Shown piece after piece: positions 1-8,737 of a stretch of DNA of 64,000 nt (its first letter is position 1; every line of letters starts with the position of its first letter). Origin of the DNA: Paenibacillus darwinianus (GTDB lineage Bacteria; Bacillota; Bacilli; Paenibacillales; Paenibacillaceae). Under the pieces are notes generated by a model. That model saw only the letters and a program-made list of their open reading frames with translations. It was not told where the DNA came from and did no database searches. The stretch covers positions 19,808-83,807 of the forward strand of contig NZ_KK082171.1 in NCBI RefSeq assembly GCF_000598065.1, written 5' to 3'. The translations under genes were made by a program, and so were the position numbers.

Positions 1-1286
1 CAACGTTCTTTTATTCGTTCGTCATCGACTACAACCAAATCGGCAACGTGACAGAAGCGGAAGACCGGCGGTCCGTTACGGTCTGGATCGGCAGCGGCAG
101 GGATCAGGCAAATACGCTGAAATCGATGATCGACGAAACCTTCACGCCGCTAACGGGCATTAACGTGAATTTGAAGCTGGCACAGATGCAAACTTTGCTT
201 CCCGCCACGCTGGCGGGTCAGGGGCCGGACGTGGCGATGCAGATCGGGAACGATCTTCCTGTGAACTATGCAATGCGGAATGCGGCGGCCGACCTGACGC
301 AGTTCCCGGATTTCGAAGAGGTATCGAAACGGTTCAGGGAAAGCGCCTTCGTTCCTTACTCTTATCAGAAAGGCGTTTATGCGTTGCCAGAAACGCAAAC
401 CTTCAACATGCTGTTTTATCGGAAAGACGTGCTGAAGGAGCTTGGACTGGACATTCCGCATACGTGGGGTGACGTCTCCAACCTGCTGGCGGTCCTGAAC
501 AAGAACCAGATGCAATTTGCGCTCCCGCTCGTGCTTCAGCCGTCCTACCCGGGGGAAAACATCCCGCCGAATTCCGTGTACGCAACGCTGCTCATGCAGA
601 ACGGCGGGCAATTCTATCGCAACGGGGGTAAAGAATCCGACCTGGATTCCCGGATCGGCGTTGAGACGTTTAAGGTGTGGACGGAGTTTTATACCGATTA
701 CAGGCTGGAGCGGGAATTCGATTTCCCGAACCGGTTCAGGACCGGCGAGATGCCGATCGGACTGGCGGATTATACAATGTATAACCAATTGTCGGTGTTT
801 GCGCCGGAAATCCGCGGTATGTGGGGATTCGTTCCCGTACCGGGAACCGTGCAGAAAGATGGCGCCATCAACCGTGAGGTTCCAAGCGGCGGCAGCGGTA
901 CCCTGATGCTCGAAAGCGCCGAAGACAAAGAAGCGGCTTGGGCGTTCATGAAATGGTGGACCGGCGATGAGACGCAAACGCAGTTCGGCCGTGAGATGGA
1001 AGGCTTGATGGGCGCAGCGGCCCGTTATCCGACGGCGAACATCAACGCATTGGACAGCCTCCCTTGGACGGTAGGCGATTACCGGAATCTGAAAGCCCAG
1101 TTCGAGTGGGTGCGCGGCATTCCAGAGGTGCCGGGCGGCTATTTCACCGGTCGACATTTGTTCAATGCGTTCTACAGGGTCGTCGTTAATGCGAAGACCC
1201 AGCCGAGAGAAGCCATGATGGATTATGTCCAGTATATTCAAGACGAGATCAGCACCAAACGGAAAGAATTCGGTCTGGCTGACTAA
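1..1286 (+). CDS. Large extracellular solute-binding protein, C-terminal part (5' truncated by window)
   Basis: The frame is open from base 3 with no start, so only about the last 428 residues are visible. A family 1 sugar-binding fold begins near the VTVWIGSG segment and runs to the end. The visible upstream residues (TFYSFVIDYNQIGN) read as part of a preceding domain rather than a signal peptide. Large two-domain binding proteins of this sort occur in Paenibacillus next to the same neighbours. It is followed after 15 bp by a MalF-type permease, so it should be the ligand-capturing subunit, presumably for mannan oligosaccharides given the downstream mannanases. The ligand is inferred. The GTG at 48 is an internal codon, not a convincing start. 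Confidence 0.85.
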   Translation, partial: TFFYSFVIDYNQIGNVTEAEDRRSVTVWIGSGRDQANTLKSMIDETFTPLTGINVNLKLAQMQTLLPATLAGQGPDVAMQIGNDLPVNYAMRNAAADLTQFPDFEEVSKRFRESAFVPYSYQKGVYALPETQTFNMLFYRKDVLKELGLDIPHTWGDVSNLLAVLNKNQMQFALPLVLQPSYPGENIPPNSVYATLLMQNGGQFYRNGGKESDLDSRIGVETFKVWTEFYTDYRLEREFDFPNRFRTGEMPIGLADYTMYNQLSVFAPEIRGMWGFVPVPGTVQKDGAINREVPSGGSGTLMLESAEDKEAAWAFMKWWTGDETQTQFGREMEGLMGAAARYPTANINALDSLPWTVGDYRNLKAQFEWVRGIPEVPGGYFTGRHLFNAFYRVVVNAKTQPREAMMDYVQYIQDEISTKRKEFGLAD

Positions 1287-1301
1287 AGGGAGGATGCAAG
1301 G

Positions 1302-2267
1302 ATGTCAAACGCGAGTCTGCCGCATACGCCGCCCGCCGCGGCCGCTAAACCGGCGGTCCGGCGCGAGACCTGGTGGACGATCAGGAAGAAGGCGATGAAG
1401 GCCCATAAACACTCTTACATATTGATGGCGCCTTACATGCTGTTGTTCGGGCTGTTCACCATCCTGCCGGTCGTCATGTCTATACTGATCGGCTTTACGT
1501 ATTTCAATATGCTCGAGTTTCCGCGGTTCATCGGATGGCAGAACTACACGCGCCTGTTCCTCGAGGACGATGTTTTCCTGATCGCGATCAAGAATACGCT
1601 GTTGTTCGCTGCCATAACCGGTCCGCTCAGCTATCTGGCCAGTTTTGTTTTTGCTTGGATCATTAACGATTTACGGCCGAAGATGAGGGCGTTCATGACG
1701 CTGATTTTCTATGCCCCTTCCATTTCCGGCAACGTGTTCTTTATCTGGCTGATCATTTTCTCCGGCGATCGTTACGGAATCGCCAACGGCTTCCTCATTA
1801 ATTTAGGGATGATGCTGGAGCCGATTCAATGGCTCAAGACGGAAAAGTACATTTTGCCGATCATCATTCTTGTTCAACTGTGGCTCAGTCTGGGCACCGG
1901 CTTCCTGGCTTTCATCGCCGGTCTGCAGACGGTCGATCGCACCTTGTACGAAGCCGGTGCGGTAGACGGCGTGAACAACCGTTGGCAGGAGTTGTGGTAT
2001 ATTACGCTCCCGTCCATGAAACCGCAGCTGATGTTCGGAGCTGTCATTCAGCTCACCGCCTCATTCGCGGTGGCGGATGTCTCCATCGCGCTCGCCGGGT
2101 TTCCGAGCGTCAACTATGCGGCGGAAACCATCGTCACCCATCTGATCGACTTCGGCACGATCCGATTCGAGATGGGCTTCGCCTCCGCGATTGCGACCGT
2201 GCTGTTCATGTTGATGGTCGGCACGAATTTGATCGTTCAACGACTTCTGCGGAAGGTGGGTGAGTAA
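1302..2267 (+). CDS. Sugar ABC transporter permease, MalF type (pair 1)
   Basis: Integral membrane subunit of a carbohydrate ABC importer, 321 aa. The N-terminus is Ala/Pro-rich and cytoplasmic, and the first membrane helix starts near residue 40 (MLLFGLFTILPVVMS). Six hydrophobic segments follow. The coupling (EAA) loop is visible as YEAGAVDGVNNRWQELWYI, the contact site for the ATPase. ATG 1302 follows GGGAGG at 1288-1293. It lies between the large binding protein and the MalG-type partner, so the three should form one importer. No ATP-binding subunit is encoded nearby. Confidence 0.92.
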   Translation: MSNASLPHTPPAAAAKPAVRRETWWTIRKKAMKAHKHSYILMAPYMLLFGLFTILPVVMSILIGFTYFNMLEFPRFIGWQNYTRLFLEDDVFLIAIKNTLLFAAITGPLSYLASFVFAWIINDLRPKMRAFMTLIFYAPSISGNVFFIWLIIFSGDRYGIANGFLINLGMMLEPIQWLKTEKYILPIIILVQLWLSLGTGFLAFIAGLQTVDRTLYEAGAVDGVNNRWQELWYITLPSMKPQLMFGAVIQLTASFAVADVSIALAGFPSVNYAAETIVTHLIDFGTIRFEMGFASAIATVLFMLMVGTNLIVQRLLRKVGE

Positions 2268-2271
2268 GCGT

Positions 2272-3144
2272 ATGAATAATTCCGCATTCATGCTTAGGGG
2301 CAAAAAACGCGTGAACCGTTCGTTCATGGGAAGCTTCTGGTTATTCCTGCTGCTCGCGCTTATGGGGGCTTTCATGGCTTTGCCTCTCGTGTACGCGATC
2401 AATGCCGCCTTCAAGCCTTTGGACGAGGTATTCCTATTCCCGCCGACGCTTTTCGTCCGGAATCCCACGATGACCAACTTCGTCGATCTGGTCAATCTGC
2501 TAGGTAATTCCTGGGTTCCGTTCTCGCGTTATCTATTCAACACGGTATTCATTACCGGGATGGGCATAGCGGGCCACGTCCTTCTGGCATCGGCGGCGGC
2601 TTATCCGCTTGCCAAGCATTATTTTCCGGGCAAAACGATCCTGTTCACCACCGTTGTCCTGTCGCTTATGTTCACGCCGCAGGTTACCGCGATTCCGAAC
2701 TATATGATCATGTCTTGGATCGGTTTGATCGACACGTACTGGGCGGTCATCGTGCCCGCATTCGCATTTCCGTTAGGCCTGTATCTGATGAAGCAGTTCA
2801 TGGAGCAGATGCCCGACGCCCTGATGGAAGCGGCCAAAATCGACGGCGCCAGCGAATATCGGATTTTCTGGCAGATTGTCATGCCTAACGTCAAGCCGGC
2901 TTGGCTGACGCTGATCATCCTGCTTTTTCAAATGCTCTGGGGCTCGGACGGGAACGGCTTCATCTACAGCGAACAGCTCAAAACGCTGCATTACGCTTCA
3001 AACCAGATCATTCAAGGCGGCATTGCCCGGGCCGGCGTGGGCGCCGCGGTAGCGCTGATCCTGATGAGCGTGCCGATCACCCTGTTCATGTTCTCGCAGA
3101 GCCGCATCATTGAAACCATGGCCACTTCCGGCATGAAGGACTGA
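2272..3144 (+). CDS. Carbohydrate ABC transporter permease, MalG type (pair 1)
   Basis: Second membrane subunit of the importer, with six predicted helices and the EAA loop MEAAKIDGASEYRIFWQIV. The C-terminus has the usual MalG-like ending (IIETMATSGMKD). An in-frame GTG at 2260 would overlap the upstream gene, but the GGTGGGTGAG stretch is better placed for ATG 2272. Genes are tightly packed on both sides (NHL protein 13 bp downstream), indicating one transcript. It partners the MalF-type subunit immediately upstream. Confidence 0.9.
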   Translation: MNNSAFMLRGKKRVNRSFMGSFWLFLLLALMGAFMALPLVYAINAAFKPLDEVFLFPPTLFVRNPTMTNFVDLVNLLGNSWVPFSRYLFNTVFITGMGIAGHVLLASAAAYPLAKHYFPGKTILFTTVVLSLMFTPQVTAIPNYMIMSWIGLIDTYWAVIVPAFAFPLGLYLMKQFMEQMPDALMEAAKIDGASEYRIFWQIVMPNVKPAWLTLIILLFQMLWGSDGNGFIYSEQLKTLHYASNQIIQGGIARAGVGAAVALILMSVPITLFMFSQSRIIETMATSGMKD

Positions 3145-3157
3145 GGGGGGTCGACGG

Positions 3158-4624
3158 ATGCTGCTGAAAAAAGCGATTCTCGTATTGGCTGTTGTTTCCC
3201 TTCTGGCAATCGATGCCGTCCCGGCTGCGGCGTCCGCGCCTTACGACAGCTATACCTACAATTATTATGAGGACGGTGTCCGGATTCCGGCGCCGTTCCT
3301 CCCCGACCGTTCCGTATCGGGTGCGGATCTCGGCGTCGGTGACTTCGTCGATCCGAACGACATGTATGTAACGGTTGACGGCCAGATTTATATTCTCGAC
3401 AGCGGCAACCGCCGCATCATCAGCTTGGATAAGAATTGGCGTCTCATCCGCGAGATCGCGGTTTTCGACAACAACGGCAAAGAGGACGGCTTCGCCAACC
3501 CGGGCGGCATTTTCGTGACCGAAGATAAACGGATCTATGTCGCGGACACCGAGCGTCAACGCATTGTTGTGCTGACGAACGAAGGGGATCTCGTCAACAT
3601 CATCGAGAACCCGGCGTCCGACATTCTGCCTCGGGATTTCAAGTTCGTCCCGCTGAAGGTGACGGTGGACAAGGCGAACCGCGTGTTCGTCGTCGTGCGG
3701 GGGGTATTCGAAGGGCTGATGCAGTTCGACGAGAACGGCGCGTTCATCGGATATGTCGGAACCATCAATCTGACGCAGAATCTGTGGGATAAAATGTGGA
3801 GGCTCGTGGCAACGGATGCGCAGAAGCGCCAGATGCGGTTGTATATTCCGACCGAGTTCGTGAGCGTCGATATCGACCAAAAGGGCTTCGTCTATTCGAC
3901 CAACATCGATCTGGAGACCCAAAAGCCGGTAAAACGGCTCAACCCTTCCGGCCAGGACGTGTTGAAGCGGTTCGGCCGCCATCCCGTAGTCGGCGATGTG
4001 CGTTACCGGATTTTCGGCAACAATGCCGGGCCTTCGAAGCTCGTGGACATCAAGGTGCTCGGCGACGGCATGTATACCGTGCTCGATTCGTTCCGAGGCC
4101 GGCTATTCACGTACAACGACGAGGGCGAGCTGTTGTACGTTTTCGGCGGCAAAGGCACGCAGCTCGGCACCTTTAAGACCCCTGTCGCCGTTGAACGAGT
4201 GGGGGATAAGCTCGCCGTGCTGGACCGCGGCAAGAACAGCATAGCCGTGTTCAAGCCGACCGCGTTCGGCAGAAGCGTCCATCAGGCGGTAAGGCTTCAG
4301 TATAACGGCAACGATGCCGAATCGGTGAAGATGTGGAAGGAGGCGCTTCGCATGAACGCCAACTACGACATTGCCTATATCGGGATCGGCAAAGCGATGC
4401 TGATGGAGAAGAAGAACAAGGAGGCACTGGAATATTTCAAGCTCGGCATGCAGCGGAAGTATTATTCGGTCGCTTACAAGCGATACCGCAGAGAGGTAAT
4501 GAAAGAGTATTTCGGCACCTTCCTAACCGTGCTGATGGCGGCCGTAGCCGCGCTGGCGGCATTCCGGCTGACGAAGAGAGGGAGAACGAGGAGGGCTGAG
4601 CGCCGTGAAGCAGGACTTTATTAA
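3158..4624 (+). CDS. NHL-repeat / TPR-like membrane-anchored envelope protein
   Basis: A 488-aa protein with an N-terminal signal sequence (hydrophobic residues about 5-26). A region of about 330 residues follows with repeated beta-propeller-like units of NHL type: YILDSGNRRIISLD, IYVADTERQRIVVL and YTVLDSFRGRLFTYN. A TPR-like helical pair lies near residues 385-440 (MWKEALRMNANYDIAYIGIG and the EALEYFKLGMQRKYY repeat). One C-terminal transmembrane helix (about 455-475) is followed by a basic tail. The propeller and TPR would therefore sit outside the cell, tethered to the membrane. No enzyme signature is seen. Its position between permeases and the YIP1/DUF5696 genes suggests a scaffold or glycan-contact role for the importer; this is inference. 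Confidence 0.8.
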   Translation: MLLKKAILVLAVVSLLAIDAVPAAASAPYDSYTYNYYEDGVRIPAPFLPDRSVSGADLGVGDFVDPNDMYVTVDGQIYILDSGNRRIISLDKNWRLIREIAVFDNNGKEDGFANPGGIFVTEDKRIYVADTERQRIVVLTNEGDLVNIIENPASDILPRDFKFVPLKVTVDKANRVFVVVRGVFEGLMQFDENGAFIGYVGTINLTQNLWDKMWRLVATDAQKRQMRLYIPTEFVSVDIDQKGFVYSTNIDLETQKPVKRLNPSGQDVLKRFGRHPVVGDVRYRIFGNNAGPSKLVDIKVLGDGMYTVLDSFRGRLFTYNDEGELLYVFGGKGTQLGTFKTPVAVERVGDKLAVLDRGKNSIAVFKPTAFGRSVHQAVRLQYNGNDAESVKMWKEALRMNANYDIAYIGIGKAMLMEKKNKEALEYFKLGMQRKYYSVAYKRYRREVMKEYFGTFLTVLMAAVAALAAFRLTKRGRTRRAERREAGLY

Positions 4625-5225
4625 GTTTCCGCTTCATGTCATCCTGCGTCCGTTCGACGGATTCTGGGACATGAAATACGAAGCGAAAGGCAAGATGAGG
4701 GTAGCGCTGTCCGTGCTGTTCCTCGTCGTGATCACGATGATCCTGCAGAAGCAATACGCGGGGTTCTTGGTGAACTTCAATGATCCGCGGTATCTGAACA
4801 GTCTTAACGATCTGCAATATATCGTACTGCCGTTCTTCCTCTGGTGCATCGCGAACTGGTCGATCACGACGTTGATGGAGGGAGAAGGCAATTTCAAGGA
4901 GATCGTGATGGCTTCGGCCTATGCGATGGCGCCGCTCATTCTGATCTACTTGCCGACGACATTCTTGAGCCGGTTCATGGCTGCCGAAGAAACGGCATTT
5001 TATTATCTGCTGAATTCGATTGCCGTCATCTGGTTTCTGTTCTTGTTATTCGTCGGCATCATGACGGTGCATCAGTATACGGCGGCCAAGACCGTGCTGA
5101 CGATGGTCCTTAGTGTCGTGGCGATGGGCATCATCGTCTTCCTGGGCACGCTGGCTTACAGTATGATCATGCAGATGTACTGGTTTGTGATTGACATCTA
5201 CCGGGAACTGATATTCCGGGCATAA
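4605..5225 (+). CDS. YIP1 family multi-pass membrane protein
   Basis: A 206-aa protein with about five hydrophobic helices and the YIP1-type opening (KFPLHVILRPFDGFWDMKYE). Conserved polar positions appear in the second helix region (CIANWSITTLMEGEGNFKEI). GTG 4605 lies inside the 3' end of the NHL gene (20-nt overlap), which implies translational coupling. YIP1 domains are best known from vesicle transport in eukaryotes. Bacterial members such as YesK/YIP1-like proteins have no settled function. Here it may be the membrane partner of the NHL and DUF5696 proteins. Confidence 0.82.
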   Translation: MKQDFIKFPLHVILRPFDGFWDMKYEAKGKMRVALSVLFLVVITMILQKQYAGFLVNFNDPRYLNSLNDLQYIVLPFFLWCIANWSITTLMEGEGNFKEIVMASAYAMAPLILIYLPTTFLSRFMAAEETAFYYLLNSIAVIWFLFLLFVGIMTVHQYTAAKTVLTMVLSVVAMGIIVFLGTLAYSMIMQMYWFVIDIYRELIFRA

Positions 5226-5239
5226 GGAGGCCGCCCCCC

Positions 5240-7822
5240 TTGATAAAACAAAAAAAATGGCTAGCGGTGGCGGCCTGCGCCGCAATTGCCGGAATCGCAG
5301 TCTTTTTCATTATTCTCAACACGCGCGGCGTACCGGCCATCGATGCGGCTTCTTATACGCAAGGTACGGCTGAGCTTGCGCGAGCGGCGGCGCTTAAGGC
5401 GCTTCCGGGCGGCTCGGACGCAGTCCCGGGCATGAAGCTCGTTGCGCAGACCGACGATCTGGCTTTGTATTATCATGCCGATACGACAGAGTTCGCTGTA
5501 GAGGATAAGCGCAGCGGCAAGATATGGCGCAGCAGCCCGGCCGAACGCGATTCGGATGCCAAAGCGTCGCCGTTCGAGAAGGAGTCCATGGCCTCTCCGG
5601 TCAACATTTCCTTCCGGGACGCGGTTGGTAACCTGAACACGTACACCAGCTTCGGACAGAGCGTCAGCAAGCAGCAGTTTACAGCGGAAAGCATCGAGAA
5701 CGGGGTCCGGGTCACCTATACGCTCGGGGACATGTCGCTCGGGATTGAAGCGCTGCCCCGGCTGATCAGCAAGAAACGGCTGGAGGAGAAGGTTCTCAGT
5801 AAATTGGACGAAGCGACTGCGCGTTACGTCGGTTTGCGCTATTATCCGCTATCTTCAAATAAGGAAGTGCTGGAGCGTATGGACGCCCAACTTGCCCGGC
5901 AGCTGGTGCTGAACAAAATGCTGGCCGCCTTCGAAAAAGCGGGTTACACGACGGACGATTTGGCGCTCGACAACGAAGAGAACGGGATTGCCGGGGGCGC
6001 GGCTTCCGATCGGCCCAACTTCACCGTACCGCTCGAATACAGGCTGGACGGCGATTCCCTGCTGATCTCGGTGCCAGTCGCGCAGATCAAGGAAAGCGAA
6101 GCCTATCGCATCCGCTCGATCGAGCTGCTCGGTTATTTCGGAGCCGCAGGCATGGAGGAGAACGGCTACATGTTCGTGCCGGACGGAACGGGTAGCCTGA
6201 TCTATTTAAACAATGGCAAAGTGAAAAACGAACTGTATGCGCAGCGTTTGTACGGCGACGACTACAACGATAACAGCGGCCGCCGCGGCCAAGTCGCCCA
6301 AAGCGCACGAATGCCGGTATTCGGCTTGAAGTCGGGCGGCGACGCCTGGTTCGCGGTCATCGAACAAGGAGACGGAATCGCCGGCATCAACGCCGATATT
6401 TCCGGCAAACAAAACTCCTACAACCATGTGTACAGCAGCTTTGCCGTTCGCGGAGAGGACTCGCTGGATCTCTACAAGGGCAATCAAGTAGAGTCCATCA
6501 AACTGTTGTCGGAGCGGCGGTATGAAGGCGACATCAAGGTTCGGTACAGTTTCCTGTCCGGTGAAGACGCGGATTATTCCGGCATGGCCAAGCTCTACCG
6601 CAACCGGCTTACGGAGACAGGCGTTCTGAAGCCGCTCGAAGAAAGCGCTGCAATCCCGTTCTATGTGGATATGTTGGGGGCGATCGAGAAGAGGCGAACC
6701 TTCCTGGGCATTCCTTATGATGCACTGGTGTCGATGACCTCCTTCGAACAGGCCGGGCAAATCGCCGAAAAGCTTCAATCGGACGGGATCACCAATATCC
6801 AAATGCGATTTATGGGCTGGTTCAATAAGGGTTTGAACCATAAGCTGCCTGTGAACGTGAAGGTGGACGAAGTGCTTGGCGGGAAGCCGGAATTGAAGGC
6901 GCTCGAGGACAAGGTGGCCGAAATCGGCGGTAGGCTGTACCCGGATGTGTCCTTCCAGCAAGTGTACCAAGATGACCGCTATTTCACCCCTTCTTCGGAT
7001 GGGGCAAGGTTTCTTACCCGGGAAGAAGCGGCGCGTACAGCGTTTAATCCCGCGTTCAACGCCATGGACTTCGATTTGGGCATCTATTATCTCCTGTCCC
7101 CCGCCAAGCTTCCGTATTATGTCGATCAGTTCATCGACAGCTACGCTTCGTACGGGACGGACGCCGTTGCTCTTCGCGATCTCGGAGATTTGGTCTATTC
7201 GGATTACCGCGTAAATCGCGTCATTTTCCGTGAAACCGCCAAGAACATCATTACTGGGCAGCTCGGGAAGATCAAGGAGAAATACCCGAATACGTTACTG
7301 ACCGGAGGGAACGCCTTTGCGCTGCCATATGCCGATCAGGTTATCAATGTGCCGACTTCGACCAGTAAATTCAATATTACGGATGAGGAAGTGCCCTTCT
7401 ATCAGATGGTGCTGCATGGATTCGTCGACTATGCCGGATCGGCGATCAATCTGGACGACGAGCAGGACATGAAACGGCAAATGCTTCGCAGCCTAGAACT
7501 CGGTGCGGCTCCTCATTTCCTGTGGTCCTACGAGCCGTCGTCCAAGCTGAAGTACACCCGCTTCGATACCATGTATTCCACGGATTACGTGGCATGGTAT
7601 GACGATGCCGTTGCCATGTACAAAGAAGTAAACGCGGTGCTCTCCGGCTTACGGACGCAAGCGATCAAACGTCATACGCGGCTTGCCGACGGACTCGTGG
7701 AGGTTCAATATGAGGACGGTGCATCCGTTCTCGTCAACTATACCGAACAGCCCGTCATGATCAAAGGGACTCGCGTAGATGCGCAAAGTTATGCGCTCGT
7801 AAGGGGTGGCAAAGATGAATAA
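5240..7822 (+). CDS. DUF5696 domain-containing exported protein
   Basis: An 860-aa protein with TTG start 9 nt after AAGGAGG (5224-5230). Residues about 7-27 form a signal or anchor helix. The N-terminal half is beta-rich and contains ENGYMFVPDGTGSLIYLNNG. The C-terminal half from about residue 475 alternates strands and helices in a way that resembles a glycosidase-like barrel (FYVDMLGAIEKRRTFLGIP, MRFMGWFNKGLNHKLP, FLWSYEPSSKLKYTRFD). DUF5696 has no established activity. Surface exposure and the mannan context suggest glycan binding or cleavage. No catalytic pair can be assigned from sequence alone. The stop overlaps the next gene start by 8 nt. Confidence 0.85.
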   Translation: MIKQKKWLAVAACAAIAGIAVFFIILNTRGVPAIDAASYTQGTAELARAAALKALPGGSDAVPGMKLVAQTDDLALYYHADTTEFAVEDKRSGKIWRSSPAERDSDAKASPFEKESMASPVNISFRDAVGNLNTYTSFGQSVSKQQFTAESIENGVRVTYTLGDMSLGIEALPRLISKKRLEEKVLSKLDEATARYVGLRYYPLSSNKEVLERMDAQLARQLVLNKMLAAFEKAGYTTDDLALDNEENGIAGGAASDRPNFTVPLEYRLDGDSLLISVPVAQIKESEAYRIRSIELLGYFGAAGMEENGYMFVPDGTGSLIYLNNGKVKNELYAQRLYGDDYNDNSGRRGQVAQSARMPVFGLKSGGDAWFAVIEQGDGIAGINADISGKQNSYNHVYSSFAVRGEDSLDLYKGNQVESIKLLSERRYEGDIKVRYSFLSGEDADYSGMAKLYRNRLTETGVLKPLEESAAIPFYVDMLGAIEKRRTFLGIPYDALVSMTSFEQAGQIAEKLQSDGITNIQMRFMGWFNKGLNHKLPVNVKVDEVLGGKPELKALEDKVAEIGGRLYPDVSFQQVYQDDRYFTPSSDGARFLTREEAARTAFNPAFNAMDFDLGIYYLLSPAKLPYYVDQFIDSYASYGTDAVALRDLGDLVYSDYRVNRVIFRETAKNIITGQLGKIKEKYPNTLLTGGNAFALPYADQVINVPTSTSKFNITDEEVPFYQMVLHGFVDYAGSAINLDDEQDMKRQMLRSLELGAAPHFLWSYEPSSKLKYTRFDTMYSTDYVAWYDDAVAMYKEVNAVLSGLRTQAIKRHTRLADGLVEVQYEDGASVLVNYTEQPVMIKGTRVDAQSYALVRGGKDE

Positions 7823-8717
7823 ACGAAGTTTGACCCTTACCCGGCGGAGAGCTTTGCTTGGCGTCGCATTCATTCTCCCTTGGCTGCTCGGATTTTTGTT
7901 CCTGTTCGCGATACCGCTCGTGCAGTCCGTCAAGTTCAGCTTCAACGAACTGATCATTGCACCCGGCGGATACGAATTGATGAATGTCGGCTGGAAAAAC
8001 TTCAACGACGCCTTATTCGTCGATGCGAATTTTAACCGGATTCTTACGGATTCCGTGGCAGCGATGCTCGTGGATGTGCCGTTGATTTTGTTCTTCAGCC
8101 TGTTCGCGGCAACGCTGCTTAATCAGAAGTTCAAGGGCCGGGGCTTCGCGAGAGCGGTTTTTTTCCTGCCGGTTATTCTGGCCTCCGGCGCGATTGCGTC
8201 GGCCGAAGCGGCGGGCCTTATCAACCTGGTCGGCAATTCGGAGGCGGCAAAAGAGGTCGGAGACGCCCAATCCGGGGTCGATATCCTGTCCATGGTCATC
8301 ATGCTGGATGAAGCCGGTATGCCGCGGTGGTTCATCGACTATATTATCGAAGCCGTCATGCGGATTTATGAAATTATCCGCAGCTCCGGCGTACAGATTC
8401 TCATTTTCCTGGCCGCCCTGCAGTCGGTTCCTGCCGCGATGTACGAAGTGGCCAAGATGGAAGGCGCAACGCCTTACGAATCATTCTGGAAAATTACGTT
8501 TCCGATGGTGAGTCCGCTTATTCTAACCAATGCCATTTATACGATTATCGATTCGTTCACGGACAGCCCGGTTACCCAAACGATATTCGCGACGGCGTTT
8601 CAGACGCAGAATTTCGGTCTCAGCGCCGCCATGTCCTGGCTGTATACGCTGGTCGTCGGCGTCCTGCTGCTTATTGTCGGCGTGCTGATTTCCAGAAAAG
8701 TGTTCTACTATAACTGA
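7815..8717 (+). CDS. Sugar ABC transporter permease, MalF type (pair 2)
   Basis: A 300-aa membrane subunit with the EAA loop YEVAKMEGATPYESFWKITF. ATG 7815 sits just behind AAGGGGTGG; an in-frame GTG at 7806 gives three more residues but has no site of its own. It overlaps the end of the DUF5696 gene, so the two are probably translated together. This is the second MalF-type gene of the locus and differs clearly in sequence from the one at 1302. The locus therefore carries two distinct heterodimeric channels rather than a recent duplication. It shares no binding protein of its own in this window. Confidence 0.9.
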   Translation: MNKRSLTLTRRRALLGVAFILPWLLGFLFLFAIPLVQSVKFSFNELIIAPGGYELMNVGWKNFNDALFVDANFNRILTDSVAAMLVDVPLILFFSLFAATLLNQKFKGRGFARAVFFLPVILASGAIASAEAAGLINLVGNSEAAKEVGDAQSGVDILSMVIMLDEAGMPRWFIDYIIEAVMRIYEIIRSSGVQILIFLAALQSVPAAMYEVAKMEGATPYESFWKITFPMVSPLILTNAIYTIIDSFTDSPVTQTIFATAFQTQNFGLSAAMSWLYTLVVGVLLLIVGVLISRKVFYYN

Positions 8718-8737
8718 TTCGAGGGGAGAGGCGAATC

